A stretch of DNA of 64,000 bases from JACVRW01 sp963734025. GTDB lineage: Bacteria; Actinomycetota; Thermoleophilia; Solirubrobacterales; Thermoleophilaceae. Location: assembly GCA_963734025.1 (NCBI GenBank), contig CAVTFR010000017.1, forward strand, positions 248,001 through 312,000, written 5' to 3'. How positions within the stretch are numbered: position 1 is the stretch's first letter; each line of letters opens with the position of its first letter. The notes beneath the pieces were generated by a model. That model had not been told where the DNA came from and did not search any database. It saw nothing but the letters and a program-made list of their open reading frames with translations. Below, one piece after another: positions 23,195-32,060 of this stretch. Made by a program: the position numbers and the translations under genes.

Positions 23195-24152
23195 CATGAC
23201 GCGCACGCACGTACCGGTGCTCGCCGGCGAGCTGATCGACCTGACGCAGCCGGCGGCGGGGGAGACGGCGGTCGACTGCACCTTCGGCGCGGGCGGCCAC
23301 GCGCGGCTCGTCGCCGAGCGGATAGGACCGACCGGCACGCTCGTCTGCATCGACCGCGACCCGGCCGCGGAACAGCACTTCGAGGACCTGGCGCGCGAGG
23401 TCGCCTGCGAGACGCGCTTCCTGCGGATGGACTACGCCGACGGCCTCGAGCTGCTGGGCGACGAGGAGCTCCGCGCCGACATCGTCTATCTCGACCTCGG
23501 CGTCTCCTCGATGCAGGTCGACGCCCGCGAGCGCGGCTTCTCCTACTCCTACGACGCGCCGCTCGACATGCGCATGGACCCGGGCCAGGAGCTCGACGCG
23601 CGCGAGATCGTGAACGAGTGGGACGAGCGCCAGCTGGGGCAGTTGTTCCGGCGCTACGGCGAGGACCCGAACGCGCGCCGGATCGCGCACGAGATCGTCA
23701 AGCGCCGCGAGAACGCCCCGATCGCCACGACGGGCGAGCTGGTCGCGGCGATCGAGGCCGCGCTGCCCGCGGCCGTGCGCAGGCGCTTCGGCGGCGGGCA
23801 CCCGGCCAAGCGCGTGTTCCAGGCCGTGCGGATCGCAGTCAACGCCGAGCTCGACTCGCTCGACCGTGCGCTGCCGCTCGCGTGGGAGCTGCTGCGCGAC
23901 GACGGCCGCTTCGCGGCGATCTCCTTTCACTCGCTCGAGGACCGGCGCGTCAAGCGCTTCCTGGCCGACCGCGCCCGCGGCTGCATCTGCCCGCCCGACT
24001 TCCCGGTCTGCGTGTGCGGACGCGAGCCCGAGGCCGAACTCCTGAGCAGGCGCGCGATTGCGCCGACGCCCGGTGAGGTCGCGGACAACCCGCGCGCCAA
24101 GTCGGGCCGCTTGCGGGCGGCGCGCAAGCTTGCGACGGAGGACCACGACTGA
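23178..24152 (+). CDS. rsmH: 16S rRNA (cytosine-1402-N4)-methyltransferase
   Basis: A 324-aa RsmH/MraW. It has THVPVLAGE, the SAM motif DCTFGAGGHA, IDRDPAA, YLDLGVSSMQVD, RGFSY.YDAPLDMRMD, and the C-terminal ISFHSLEDRRVKRF. It methylates C1402 in the ribosomal P site. The TTG at 23178 has GGAGGTGA nine bases upstream inside mraZ, giving a 17-bp overlap. An ATG at 23196 is the alternative. Its stop overlaps the ftsL-like start (TGATG). Confidence 0.93.
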   Translation: MAILLDMTRTHVPVLAGELIDLTQPAAGETAVDCTFGAGGHARLVAERIGPTGTLVCIDRDPAAEQHFEDLAREVACETRFLRMDYADGLELLGDEELRADIVYLDLGVSSMQVDARERGFSYSYDAPLDMRMDPGQELDAREIVNEWDERQLGQLFRRYGEDPNARRIAHEIVKRRENAPIATTGELVAAIEAALPAAVRRRFGGGHPAKRVFQAVRIAVNAELDSLDRALPLAWELLRDDGRFAAISFHSLEDRRVKRFLADRARGCICPPDFPVCVCGREPEAELLSRRAIAPTPGEVADNPRAKSGRLRAARKLATEDHD

Positions 24153-25003
24153 TGGGCCGCGGGGCCGCCGCCGCGGCGCCCCGGCGTGCCCCCGCGCAGC
24201 CCCGCGCCGGCCGGCCCGTGACGGCGCCGCGGCGCGTTGCTCCGCCCTCGCGCCGCCGGCCCGGCCACGCCCGGACGGCGAGGAGCCATGCACAGCCGCT
24301 GCCCCTGCCGGTACGCGTTTGGGAGGCGCCCTTCGCCCGCGCCGCTCGCGCGCGCACGGGCCGGATGCTCGATGCGCTGCTATCGGGTCGCGGCTGGATC
24401 GCGCTCGTCTTCCTGCTGCTCGCGGGCATCGTCTTCTTCAACGTCGACCTGCTGCAGATGAACCGCGACATCGCGCGCAACTCCGAGAAGATCTCGGCGC
24501 TGAAGCGCGAGAACGCGCGGCTCCTGCTCGACCAGGCGCGGCTCGCGAACAGCGAGCGGATCCAGGAGGAGGCGGTCAAGCTCGGACTCGTGTTGCCCGC
24601 CCCCGGCGAGGTCCGCTATCTGAAGGCGCGGCCGTCCGAGGACGCGCGGCGTGCCGCCAAGCGGATCACCGTCCCGTCCGAGGCCTACAGCCCTGCGGGC
24701 GAGACGGATGACGAGTCGGGCGGCGCGGAGACCGCTGCCGGCATCGATCCGGTCACCGGCTTCCCGGTCGATCCGGCGACCGGCCAGCCGGTCTACGACC
24801 CCGTCACCGGAGCCCCGCTCGACCCGGCCACGGGCGAGCCGCTCGACCTGAGCGGCGCTGGAACCGGCGCCGCGACGGGTGCAGTCGACCCAGCCACGGG
24901 AGCGACCACGGACGGGACCGCGACCGGGACGACCGGCACAACCGGCACAACCGGCACAACCGGCACAACGACCACCGACCCGGCCGCCCAGCCGGTGGGC
25001 TAG
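24152..25003 (+). CDS. ftsL: FtsL/DivIC-like division protein with a repetitive C-terminal tail
   Basis: A 283-aa bitopic protein at the ftsL position. It has a long basic, proline-rich cytoplasmic N-terminus (residues 1-70), one membrane segment (GWIALVFLLLAGIVFFNVDLL, about 81-101) and a short leucine-zipper coiled coil (102-143: NSEKISALKRENARLLLDQARL). This is the FtsL/DivIC plan that recruits FtsQ and FtsW-FtsI. It is more than twice the usual length because of the extracytoplasmic tail: four DPxTGxP-type repeats (about 197-232), then a Gly/Thr-rich TGT run. The family call rests on topology and position, not on sequence identity. Confidence 0.75.
   Translation: MGRGAAAAAPRRAPAQPRAGRPVTAPRRVAPPSRRRPGHARTARSHAQPLPLPVRVWEAPFARAARARTGRMLDALLSGRGWIALVFLLLAGIVFFNVDLLQMNRDIARNSEKISALKRENARLLLDQARLANSERIQEEAVKLGLVLPAPGEVRYLKARPSEDARRAAKRITVPSEAYSPAGETDDESGGAETAAGIDPVTGFPVDPATGQPVYDPVTGAPLDPATGEPLDLSGAGTGAATGAVDPATGATTDGTATGTTGTTGTTGTTGTTTTDPAAQPVG
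24932..24967 (+). repeat. 9-bp minisatellite in the ftsL-like gene
   Basis: Four perfect copies of ACCGGCACA encode a run of TGT tripeptides in the tail of the FtsL-like protein. The number of units is likely to vary between strains. Confidence 0.9.
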
Positions 25004-25042
25004 GTGGCGGGCCGCGCGACCCTGGGCCGGGGCCGCTGAGCG

Positions 25043-26746
25043 GTGCCGGCCACCCGCACTCGCCCGCCCACCCGCCGCCCGCCCGGACGCGGCAAGACGC
25101 CGAACCCGGCCCGGCTCGCCGACCGACGCGTCGGCCTCCTGTTCGCCCTGTTCCTCCTCCTGCTCGGCCTGGCCGCGCTGCGCGCGACCTGGCTCGGCAC
25201 GATCGGCTCAGGTGACCTGGCGGACCGGGCGGTCTCGCAGCAGATCGAGGACATCACCGTGAACGCCCGCCGCGGCACGATCACCGACCGCAACGGGATC
25301 GACCTCGCCGTCTCAGAGGACTCGGTGACGGTCTTCGCGCACCCGATCATGATCGACGACCCCGCCAAGGTCGCGGCCCGGATCGCGCCGCTCGTCGGCC
25401 GCACCGAGAGCGAGCTGCTCGAGAAGCTCTCGGACAAGGAGTCCACGTTCGTGTACCTGCGCCGCAAGATGGACGCCACGCTCGGCCAGCGCATCGATGA
25501 GCTCGGCATCGAGGGCATCGGCACGGTGGTCGAGCCCAAGCGCACCTACCCGCAGGGCCACCTCGCCTCCCAGGTGCTCGGCATGGTCGGGACGGAGAAC
25601 ACCGGGCTCGCCGGGCTGGAGTACTCGCGCGACGAGCAGCTGCACGGGCAGGACGGCAAGCGCCGCCTGGTCAAGGACGCCCTCGGCGAGCCGATCAGCA
25701 TGGTCGAGGTCGAGCGATCGGAGCCGGGCGAGGACCTGGCGCTGACGCTCGACGCGCGTATCCAGGAGCGCACCGAGGCGGTGCTCGCCGAGGTCGGTCA
25801 GACCTACACCCCGCAGGGCGCCACGGCGGTCGTGATGGACCCGCGCAGCGGCGCGATCCTCGCGCTCGCGAACTGGCCGCGGGTGGACGGGAACAACCCG
25901 GACGGCGCGCCCGAGTACGCGCGCCGCAACCGCGCCATCCAGGCGAACTACGAGCCCGGTTCGACCTTCAAGGCGTTCACGGTGGCGGGCGCGATCGAGG
26001 AGGGCCTCGTCACTCCGGACACCACCCTGGCCGTGCCGCCGCTCATCCAGGTGGCCGATCGCACCGTCGGCGAGGCGCACGACGGCGGCGGGGGCACGTT
26101 CAGCGTTGCGGACATCCTCGCGCAGTCCTCGAACGTCGGCTCGGTGATGGTCGGGCTGAAGCTGGGGCAGAAGCGCTTCGACCACTGGGTGCGCCGCTTC
26201 GGCTTCGGCAAGCCGACTGGCGTCGACCTGCCCGGGGAGGAGGGCGGGATCGTGCTGCGCCCGGAGAACTACTCGGGTTCGTCGATGGGCAACATGCCGA
26301 TCGGGCAGGGCATAGCGGTCACGCCGATGCAGATGGCCTCCGCCTACACGGCGATTGCGAACCACGGCGTCATGCGGCGCCCGTACATCATCGAGGGCAA
26401 CCAGCCGCCGCCCAGGCGCGTCCTCTCGCGGCGCACCGCGGGCGAGGTCTCGACCATGCTCGAGGGCGTCCTGGCCGCCGGCGGCACCGCCGAAGAGGCG
26501 TCCGTCGACGGCTACACGCTGGCCGGCAAGACCGGCACGGCCGAGAAGGCGATCAAGGGCGGCTACTCGAAGACCGACTTCATCGCCTCGTTCATCGGTT
26601 TCGCGCCGGCAAAGGATCCGCGCCTGCTCGTAGCGGTGATGGTCGACACGCCACGCGGCGACATCTACGGCGGAACCGTTGCAGCGCCGGCGTTCGAGCG
26701 GATCATGGAATTCGCCCTGCCGTACCTGAAGATCCCGCCTGGCTAG
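25043..26746 (+). CDS. ftsI: penicillin-binding protein FtsI (septal transpeptidase)
   Basis: A 567-aa class B PBP. It has a basic cytoplasmic N-terminus, one membrane segment (about 29-47), a dimer/pedestal domain (about 60-225) and a transpeptidase domain with S307-x-x-K310 (PGSTFK), S362-x-N364 (SSN) and K496-T-G-T499. It cross-links septal peptidoglycan together with FtsW. No PASTA domain follows. GTG start. Its stop overlaps the end of the opposite-strand MshEN/coiled-coil gene by four bases. Confidence 0.93.
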   Translation: MPATRTRPPTRRPPGRGKTPNPARLADRRVGLLFALFLLLLGLAALRATWLGTIGSGDLADRAVSQQIEDITVNARRGTITDRNGIDLAVSEDSVTVFAHPIMIDDPAKVAARIAPLVGRTESELLEKLSDKESTFVYLRRKMDATLGQRIDELGIEGIGTVVEPKRTYPQGHLASQVLGMVGTENTGLAGLEYSRDEQLHGQDGKRRLVKDALGEPISMVEVERSEPGEDLALTLDARIQERTEAVLAEVGQTYTPQGATAVVMDPRSGAILALANWPRVDGNNPDGAPEYARRNRAIQANYEPGSTFKAFTVAGAIEEGLVTPDTTLAVPPLIQVADRTVGEAHDGGGGTFSVADILAQSSNVGSVMVGLKLGQKRFDHWVRRFGFGKPTGVDLPGEEGGIVLRPENYSGSSMGNMPIGQGIAVTPMQMASAYTAIANHGVMRRPYIIEGNQPPPRRVLSRRTAGEVSTMLEGVLAAGGTAEEASVDGYTLAGKTGTAEKAIKGGYSKTDFIASFIGFAPAKDPRLLVAVMVDTPRGDIYGGTVAAPAFERIMEFALPYLKIPPG

Positions 26747-28287
26747 TCCTCGTCTGAGTCTGAATTCGAGCCGGAGTCGCCCTCGGACTCCGGGCCCGCC
26801 AGCGCTCGCAGCGCCGCGCGCATGCGCTGCTGGGCGCCGCGCAGCTCCTCGAAAGCGCGCTCGCCGGCGAACGCGGAGCTCTCGACCTCGGCGAGCCGCT
26901 CCTCGAGCTCGCCCCGGCGTGCCTCGGCCTCCTCGAGCTGGCCGCGGAGCTCGCGCTCCTCGATCAGCTGCTGCTCGCGCTGGCGCTCGGTCTCCTCGCG
27001 CATCTGGGCCAGGGCCTGGCGGGCATGTTCGGCGCGCCGGTCGGCGTCCTCGAGGTCCTCGATCCGGCGGTCGGCCTCGGCCTGCGCGGCGTCGAGCTCC
27101 GATACGCGCCGCTCGGCCTCGGCGCGGGCGGCGGCGGCCTCCTCGGCCGCGGCACGCAGCTCCGCGCGGCCGGACGCGGCCTCCTCGGCCGCCGAGCGGG
27201 CCTCGGCCAGCTCCGCCTCGACCGCCTCGAGCCGCTCTCGCAGCCCCTCGGCCTCCTCGGCGCGCGCACGCGCCCGGACGAGCTCCGTCTCGGCGCTCGT
27301 CAGGCGCTCGCGCAGCGAGTCCATCTCCTCGGTGCGCACGTCGACGTCGGCGCGCGCCCGTTTCAGCTCCTTCTTGACGGACGCAAGCTCCTCCTGGAGC
27401 GCGCCCGCCTCCTCGGCAGCGCGCTCGGCGTCGCGGGCGCGGGCGTTCGCCTGGTCGAGCTCGGCGGAGCTCGCGCTGAGGCGCTCCCGCAGCTCGCGCA
27501 GCTCGTCGCCGGAGGCGTCCTCGCCCGGCGCGCCGGCCTCGGCGGCGGCGAGCCGCTTGCGCAGCTCCTCGAGCTCGGCGCGCAGCTGCTCGGCCTCCTC
27601 TGCGCTCGCGGAGGCGGGCGCCTCGGGCTCGGCGTCCTCGGGCAACGTCTCCTGCACGCCGCCCGAGCCGGCCGAATCCGCCTGCCAGAAGACCGCCGCC
27701 GAGGGGGATTCCGCGGGCTCCTCCGCGGCCGCGTAGGCACCCGCGGGATCCTCCGCCGCGGCACCCGAGCCCGCGTCCCCGTCCTCGAAGTCCTCGATCA
27801 GAGGAAGGGCCTCGAGCAGGGCGTCGAGCGCCGGCCGCGAGGCCACCGCGGGCTTCACGTCCATCTTCGTCATGACGGCGATGTCGTTGACGCCGAGTGC
27901 GTCGGCGGGATCGGCCATCGCGACCAGCAGGCCGCCGCCCACGAAGCCGACCGGCACAGCCTGGTAGCGCTTGGCGGCAGAGGGCTTGATGAGGTTCGCG
28001 GCGCTCGCCTCGACCGCGAAGGTCGCGAGGTCGATGTAGGCGATCCCGTAGCGCTCGGCCGTCGCGTGCGCGAGCTGCTCCTCCGTGATCGCACCCGACT
28101 CGACGAGGACGCGCGCCACCGTGGTGCCCGGGCTGCGCGCGGCACGCACCGCCTGCTCGACCGCCTCGCGCTCGGCGAAGCCGAGCTCGACGATCACGTC
28201 GCTGAGGAACCCGGCGCGCCCGCCCGGGGCGGACGGCGGGATCACGCCCTTGGGCGGGGCCGCGGGCTTGGCTTCCTTCGTGCTCAT
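26743..28287 (-). CDS. MshEN (GspE N-terminal-like) domain fused to a long coiled coil
   Basis: A 514-aa cytoplasmic protein. Residues about 25-155 hold two tandem MshEN-type repeats (LSDVIVELGFAEREAVEQAV and ARVLVESGAITEEQLAHAT), then the YIDL...A.NLIKPSAAKRY and ADPADALGVNDI segments known from the N-terminus of GspE/PilB/MshE ATPases. There is no ATPase domain. After an acidic linker, residues about 195-500 form an almost uninterrupted Glu/Arg/Ala coiled coil, and the protein ends in an acidic DSDED tail. MshEN domains in other proteins bind c-di-GMP; whether this one does is unknown. It lies inside the dcw cluster on the opposite strand, coupled (ATGA) to the GAF-GGDEF gene. Confidence 0.75.
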   Translation of the reverse strand: MSTKEAKPAAPPKGVIPPSAPGGRAGFLSDVIVELGFAEREAVEQAVRAARSPGTTVARVLVESGAITEEQLAHATAERYGIAYIDLATFAVEASAANLIKPSAAKRYQAVPVGFVGGGLLVAMADPADALGVNDIAVMTKMDVKPAVASRPALDALLEALPLIEDFEDGDAGSGAAAEDPAGAYAAAEEPAESPSAAVFWQADSAGSGGVQETLPEDAEPEAPASASAEEAEQLRAELEELRKRLAAAEAGAPGEDASGDELRELRERLSASSAELDQANARARDAERAAEEAGALQEELASVKKELKRARADVDVRTEEMDSLRERLTSAETELVRARARAEEAEGLRERLEAVEAELAEARSAAEEAASGRAELRAAAEEAAAARAEAERRVSELDAAQAEADRRIEDLEDADRRAEHARQALAQMREETERQREQQLIEERELRGQLEEAEARRGELEERLAEVESSAFAGERAFEELRGAQQRMRAALRALAGPESEGDSGSNSDSDED

Positions 28288-29240
28288 GCTGTACCTCCGG
28301 GCAGCGCGACTCTCGCCTTCCTGGCTGCCTTCTCAATCTGCCGTAGCGCCTCCTCGGGCGACTCGGCCTTCCCGAGCGCGAGGACCGCGTAGGCGACCTC
28401 GAGCGTTGCGGGACGCTCGCTCGTGACACGCGCGAGCGCATGCTGGAAGCGCTCGAAGAACGCGTCCGCACCCTCCTGGCCCTTGCAGCCGACGAGGACC
28501 GCCGCGTAGACGTCTTCGCCCAGACGGCCGGCGTGGTCGGTGCGGCGGATCGCCTCCTCCATGACGTCGGCGGCATCGCGGAGGAGCAGCTCGCCGACGC
28601 CGCCGCCGTGGCGGTTCGTCACGTCGGCCAGGTTCGTGAGCCGGCAGGCGAGCAGGTACGACTCTGTCGAGCCGCGCTCGGCAAGCCGCCATTCGTGCTC
28701 GACTGCCTCCGTGAACGCGATCCGGTTGAGGAGCCCCGTGAGCGCGTCGGTGCGCTCGGGGTCGCGCAGGCGCTCGTTCAGGCGGCGCACGTCGGCGCGC
28801 CACTTGACGCTCTCCCATTCGTAGGCGAGGAGGCGGCCGGCGACGGCCAGCAAGTCGAGGTGCGAGCGGGTGAAGAGATCGGTCCCGGAGGAAAGGGCGC
28901 AGAGGGTGATCGCGCCGCCGCCGTGGGTCTGGAGCGGCACCGCGAGATAGGAGCGCACCGAGAGCTCGGCGAGCGTGGCGGTGTCCAGGAGGCCGCCGCC
29001 GTCGCCGTTCGAGGCGGCGGCGAGCGGGAGCGTCGAGCCGGCGTGAATCGCGTCCGCGGCCTCGCCCCGCACGTCGATCAGGCGCAGCTCGCCCTCCTCG
29101 GAATCGACCTGGCCGAGCAGCACCGAGCCGGGCGGCAGCTCGCCCTCGAGCAGGTCGAGCACGCCGTCGGCGGCCTCGGAGAAACTTTGGAATCGGCGCT
29201 CCGCCAGTCGTGCGAGCGCGCTGGGCACATTGCCGCTCAC
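28284..29240 (-). CDS. GAF plus degenerate GGDEF domain protein
   Basis: A 318-aa cytoplasmic protein with an N-terminal GAF-like domain (about 5-155) and a C-terminal GGDEF-fold domain (about 165-318: RTDALTGLLNRIAFTEAVEHE). The signature GGDEF is replaced by LGEDV (RLGEDVYAAVL), and the metal-binding D.D.FK..ND block by RLTNLADVTNRHG, so it is unlikely to make c-di-GMP. It may bind a nucleotide as a sensor. The GTG at 29240 is divergent from murE. Its stop overlaps the start of the MshEN gene, so the two form an operon. Confidence 0.78.
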   Translation of the reverse strand: MSGNVPSALARLAERRFQSFSEAADGVLDLLEGELPPGSVLLGQVDSEEGELRLIDVRGEAADAIHAGSTLPLAAASNGDGGGLLDTATLAELSVRSYLAVPLQTHGGGAITLCALSSGTDLFTRSHLDLLAVAGRLLAYEWESVKWRADVRRLNERLRDPERTDALTGLLNRIAFTEAVEHEWRLAERGSTESYLLACRLTNLADVTNRHGGGVGELLLRDAADVMEEAIRRTDHAGRLGEDVYAAVLVGCKGQEGADAFFERFQHALARVTSERPATLEVAYAVLALGKAESPEEALRQIEKAARKARVALPGGTA

Positions 29241-29306
29241 GCTGTCTGTATCGGTCGCTTCTACCAAAAAGTGAGTCCAGGCCCGTCGATATCCTGCGAG
29301 CGCACC

Positions 29307-30726
29307 ATGACCCTGAGGGACCTGATGGGTAATGGGGCGCCCGAGATCGAGATCTCGGCACTCGCCTACTCGAGCCAGAGCGTCACCCCGGGGGCGCTCT
29401 TTTTTTGCGTGCCCGGGTTCCGCGCGGATGGCCACGACTTCGCTCCCGACGCGGTCGCCCGCGGCGCCGCGGCGCTCGTATGCGAGCGCCCGCTCGGGCT
29501 CGGCGTGCCAGAGCTGATCGTCGACGACGTGCGCGCCGCGATGGGTCCCGCGGCGGCTCGCTTCGAGGGCGACCCGACCTCAGAGCTGCAGCTCGTCGGC
29601 GTGACCGGTACCAACGGCAAGACGACCACGGCCTTTCTCGTATGGCACCTGTTCGAGGCGGCCGGGCGCCAATGCGGGCTGCTCGGCACCGTCAAGCGCG
29701 TCGTGGGCGGCGTGGAGGAGGAGGTCGAGCGGACCACGCCGGAGGCGATCGACCTGCAGCGGACCTTCCGGCGCATGGTCGAGGGCGGCGACGTCGCCTG
29801 CGCCATGGAGGTCTCCTCGCACGCGCTCGAGCTTGGCCGGGTCGCCGGGCATCGAGTTCGCCTGCCGGGTCTTCACCAACCTGACCCAGGACCACCTCGA
29901 CTTCCACGAGACGATGGAGGCCTACTTCCAGGCGAAGCGGCGGCTCTTTGACGAGGGCGGCCTGTCGGTCGTCAACATCGACGACGAGTACGGGCGGCGC
30001 ATCGCCGCGGATGTCGACTGCGTGACGTTCGCGATCGAGCGCGACGCGGACTACCGGGCCCGCGACATCGAGTTCGACCTGATGGGCTCGCGCTTCACCT
30101 GCGACACGCCGGACGGGGAGATCCGGATCGAGTCGCCGCTGCCGGGCGTATTCAACGTGATGAACGTCCTCGGGGCGGTGGCCGCGGTGCGCTCGCTGGG
30201 CGTCGAGAAGATCTCGCTCGAGGGGTTCGGCCGCGTGCCGGGGCGCTTCGAGCCGGTCGACGAGGGCCAGGACTTCGGCGTGCTCGTGGACTACGCCCAT
30301 ACGCCCGACTCGCTCGAGAACGTGCTGCGCGCGGCGCGCGAGGTCACGCGCGGGCGGCTGATCGCGGTGTTCGGCGCAGGCGGAGACCGCGACCGCGGCA
30401 AGCGCCCGCTGATGGGCGACGCCGCCCGCCGGCTTGCGGACCGCGTTCTCGTGACCTCCGACAACCCGCGCAGCGAGCCACCCGACGCGATCATCGACGC
30501 GATCATGGAGGGCGCCGGCGAGGGCGCCGAGCGCGAGGTCGACCGGCGTCGCGCTATCGCCCTGGCGATCGACAGCGCGGAGCCCGGCGACGTGGTCGTG
30601 ATCGCGGGCAAGGGACACGAGCAGGGCCAGGAGTTCGAGAACGGGCGCAAGGAGCCGTTCGACGACCTCGAGGTCGCGCGCGAGGCGCTCCGGGCGCGGC
30701 TGGCGCCGGCCGGGGGCGGCGCGTGA
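29307..30726 (+). CDS. murE: UDP-MurNAc-tripeptide synthetase MurE, interrupted by a +1 frameshift
   Basis: It adds meso-diaminopimelate to UDP-MurNAc-L-Ala-D-Glu. The first part (29307-29846) contains the ATP loop GVTGTNGKTTT and ends MEVSSHALELGRVA. The rest continues in the next frame as GIEFACRVFTNLTQDHLDFH and holds the substrate motif DNPRSEPP, which marks mDAP specificity, and the C-terminal GKGHEQ. One extra G in GCCGGGC (29847-29849) separates them; without it the protein is continuous, about 472 aa. MurE is essential, so a sequencing error, a recent mutation or recoding must be considered. Its end overlaps the murF start (GTGA). Confidence 0.88.
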
Positions 30727-32060
30727 TCGACCTGAGCGCCGCACGCCTTGCCCAGGCGGCGGGCGAGCTCGTGGCGGGGGCGCCCGAGCGCACGGGGCCG
30801 GAGCGGGTGCTGATCGACTCTCGGGCCGCGGGGCCGGGCGACCTGTTCGTGGGCCTCCCCGGGGCGAGCGCGGACGGCGGCGAGTTCGCGCCGCAGGCGC
30901 TCGAGCAGGGCGCCTGGGGGGTTGTCGTCGGGCGCGCGTACCGAGACGCGGCGCTGGCGGCCGTGGAGGGCGCGGTCGGCGACAGCGCCTGCGCAAGCGC
31001 CGTGGTGATCGCCGCCGACGACGCGCTGCGGGCCCTCCAGCTCATCGCCAGGGAGTGGCGCCGTGATCTCGGTGCGCCGGTGATCGGCGTGACCGGCTCC
31101 ACGGGCAAGACGTCGACGAAGGACATCCTCGCCGCGCTGATCGGCGCGCATTCGAGCCGCGAGAACTTCAACAACCAGATCGGGCTGCCGCTCTCGATCC
31201 TGGAGGCGGGCCGTGGCGAGCGGGCGCTCGTGCTGGAGATGGCGATGCGCGGCGAGGGTGAGATCGCCGAGCTCGCGGAGATCGCGGAGCCGGACGCCGG
31301 GGTGATCGTGAACGTGGGCCCCGTCCACCTGGAGCTGCTGGGCACGGTCGAGCGCGTGGCGGCGGCGAAGGCCGAGCTGATCCGCGACCTGCGCCCAGGC
31401 GCCGCCTGCGTGGTGCCCGCGAGCGAGCCGCTCCTCGACGCGCACCTGCGCGACGACCTCGACACCTGGACCTTCGGGCCGGGCGGCCAGGTCCAGCTGC
31501 TCTCGATGGACGGCAACCGCGCCGAGTTCGAGGCACGCGGCGAGACGCTCGGCCTCGAGCTCTCGTACTCGGAGCCCCACAACCTGCTCAACACATGCGC
31601 CGCGGTGGCCGCGGCGCGCGCGCTCGGGCTGCCGGTCGGCGGGCGGCTCGATGTCCGATTCTCGTCTCTCCGCGGCGAGGTGGTCGAGCTTCCCGGAGGC
31701 GTGATCGTGGTCAACGACTGCTACAACGCCAACCCAATGTCGATGCGGGCGGCCCTCGACCACCTGTCCCAGGCGCCCGCCGAGCGGCGGATCGCGATCC
31801 TCGGCACGATGGCCGAGCTGGGCGAGGACTCGGAGGCCTTCCACCGCGAGATCGGCGCCCACGCCGCGCGCGCAGGCGTCGACCTGCTCGTGCCGGTGGG
31901 AGCGCCGGCGCTCGCCTATCTCGAGGGCTTCGACGGCGAGGCGCAGGCGGTCGGCACGCCCGAGGAGGCCGCCGCGCTGCTCGAGGAGCTCGGCCGGCCC
32001 GGCGACCGCGTGCTGGTCAAGGGCTCGCGCTCCGTAGGTCTGGAGCGGGTCCTCAGCTAG
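30723..32060 (+). CDS. murF: UDP-MurNAc-tripeptide D-Ala-D-Ala ligase MurF
   Basis: A 445-aa Mur ligase that adds D-Ala-D-Ala to complete the cytoplasmic pentapeptide precursor. It has the ATP loop GVTGSTGKTSTKD, a middle-domain EMAMRGEGEIAELA, the NVGPVHLELLG block and the C-terminal NDCYNANPMSMRAAL. GTG start overlaps the murE stop, and its TAG shares a G with the mraY GTG, so translation is coupled through the cluster. Confidence 0.93.
   Translation: MIDLSAARLAQAAGELVAGAPERTGPERVLIDSRAAGPGDLFVGLPGASADGGEFAPQALEQGAWGVVVGRAYRDAALAAVEGAVGDSACASAVVIAADDALRALQLIAREWRRDLGAPVIGVTGSTGKTSTKDILAALIGAHSSRENFNNQIGLPLSILEAGRGERALVLEMAMRGEGEIAELAEIAEPDAGVIVNVGPVHLELLGTVERVAAAKAELIRDLRPGAACVVPASEPLLDAHLRDDLDTWTFGPGGQVQLLSMDGNRAEFEARGETLGLELSYSEPHNLLNTCAAVAAARALGLPVGGRLDVRFSSLRGEVVELPGGVIVVNDCYNANPMSMRAALDHLSQAPAERRIAILGTMAELGEDSEAFHREIGAHAARAGVDLLVPVGAPALAYLEGFDGEAQAVGTPEEAAALLEELGRPGDRVLVKGSRSVGLERVLS

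Noticed and set aside
26822..27736. Long plus-strand frame antisense to the coiled-coil gene
   Set aside because: It is a Ser/Arg-rich shadow of the repetitive Glu/Ala/Arg codons on the other strand, with no start signal or recognisable domain.
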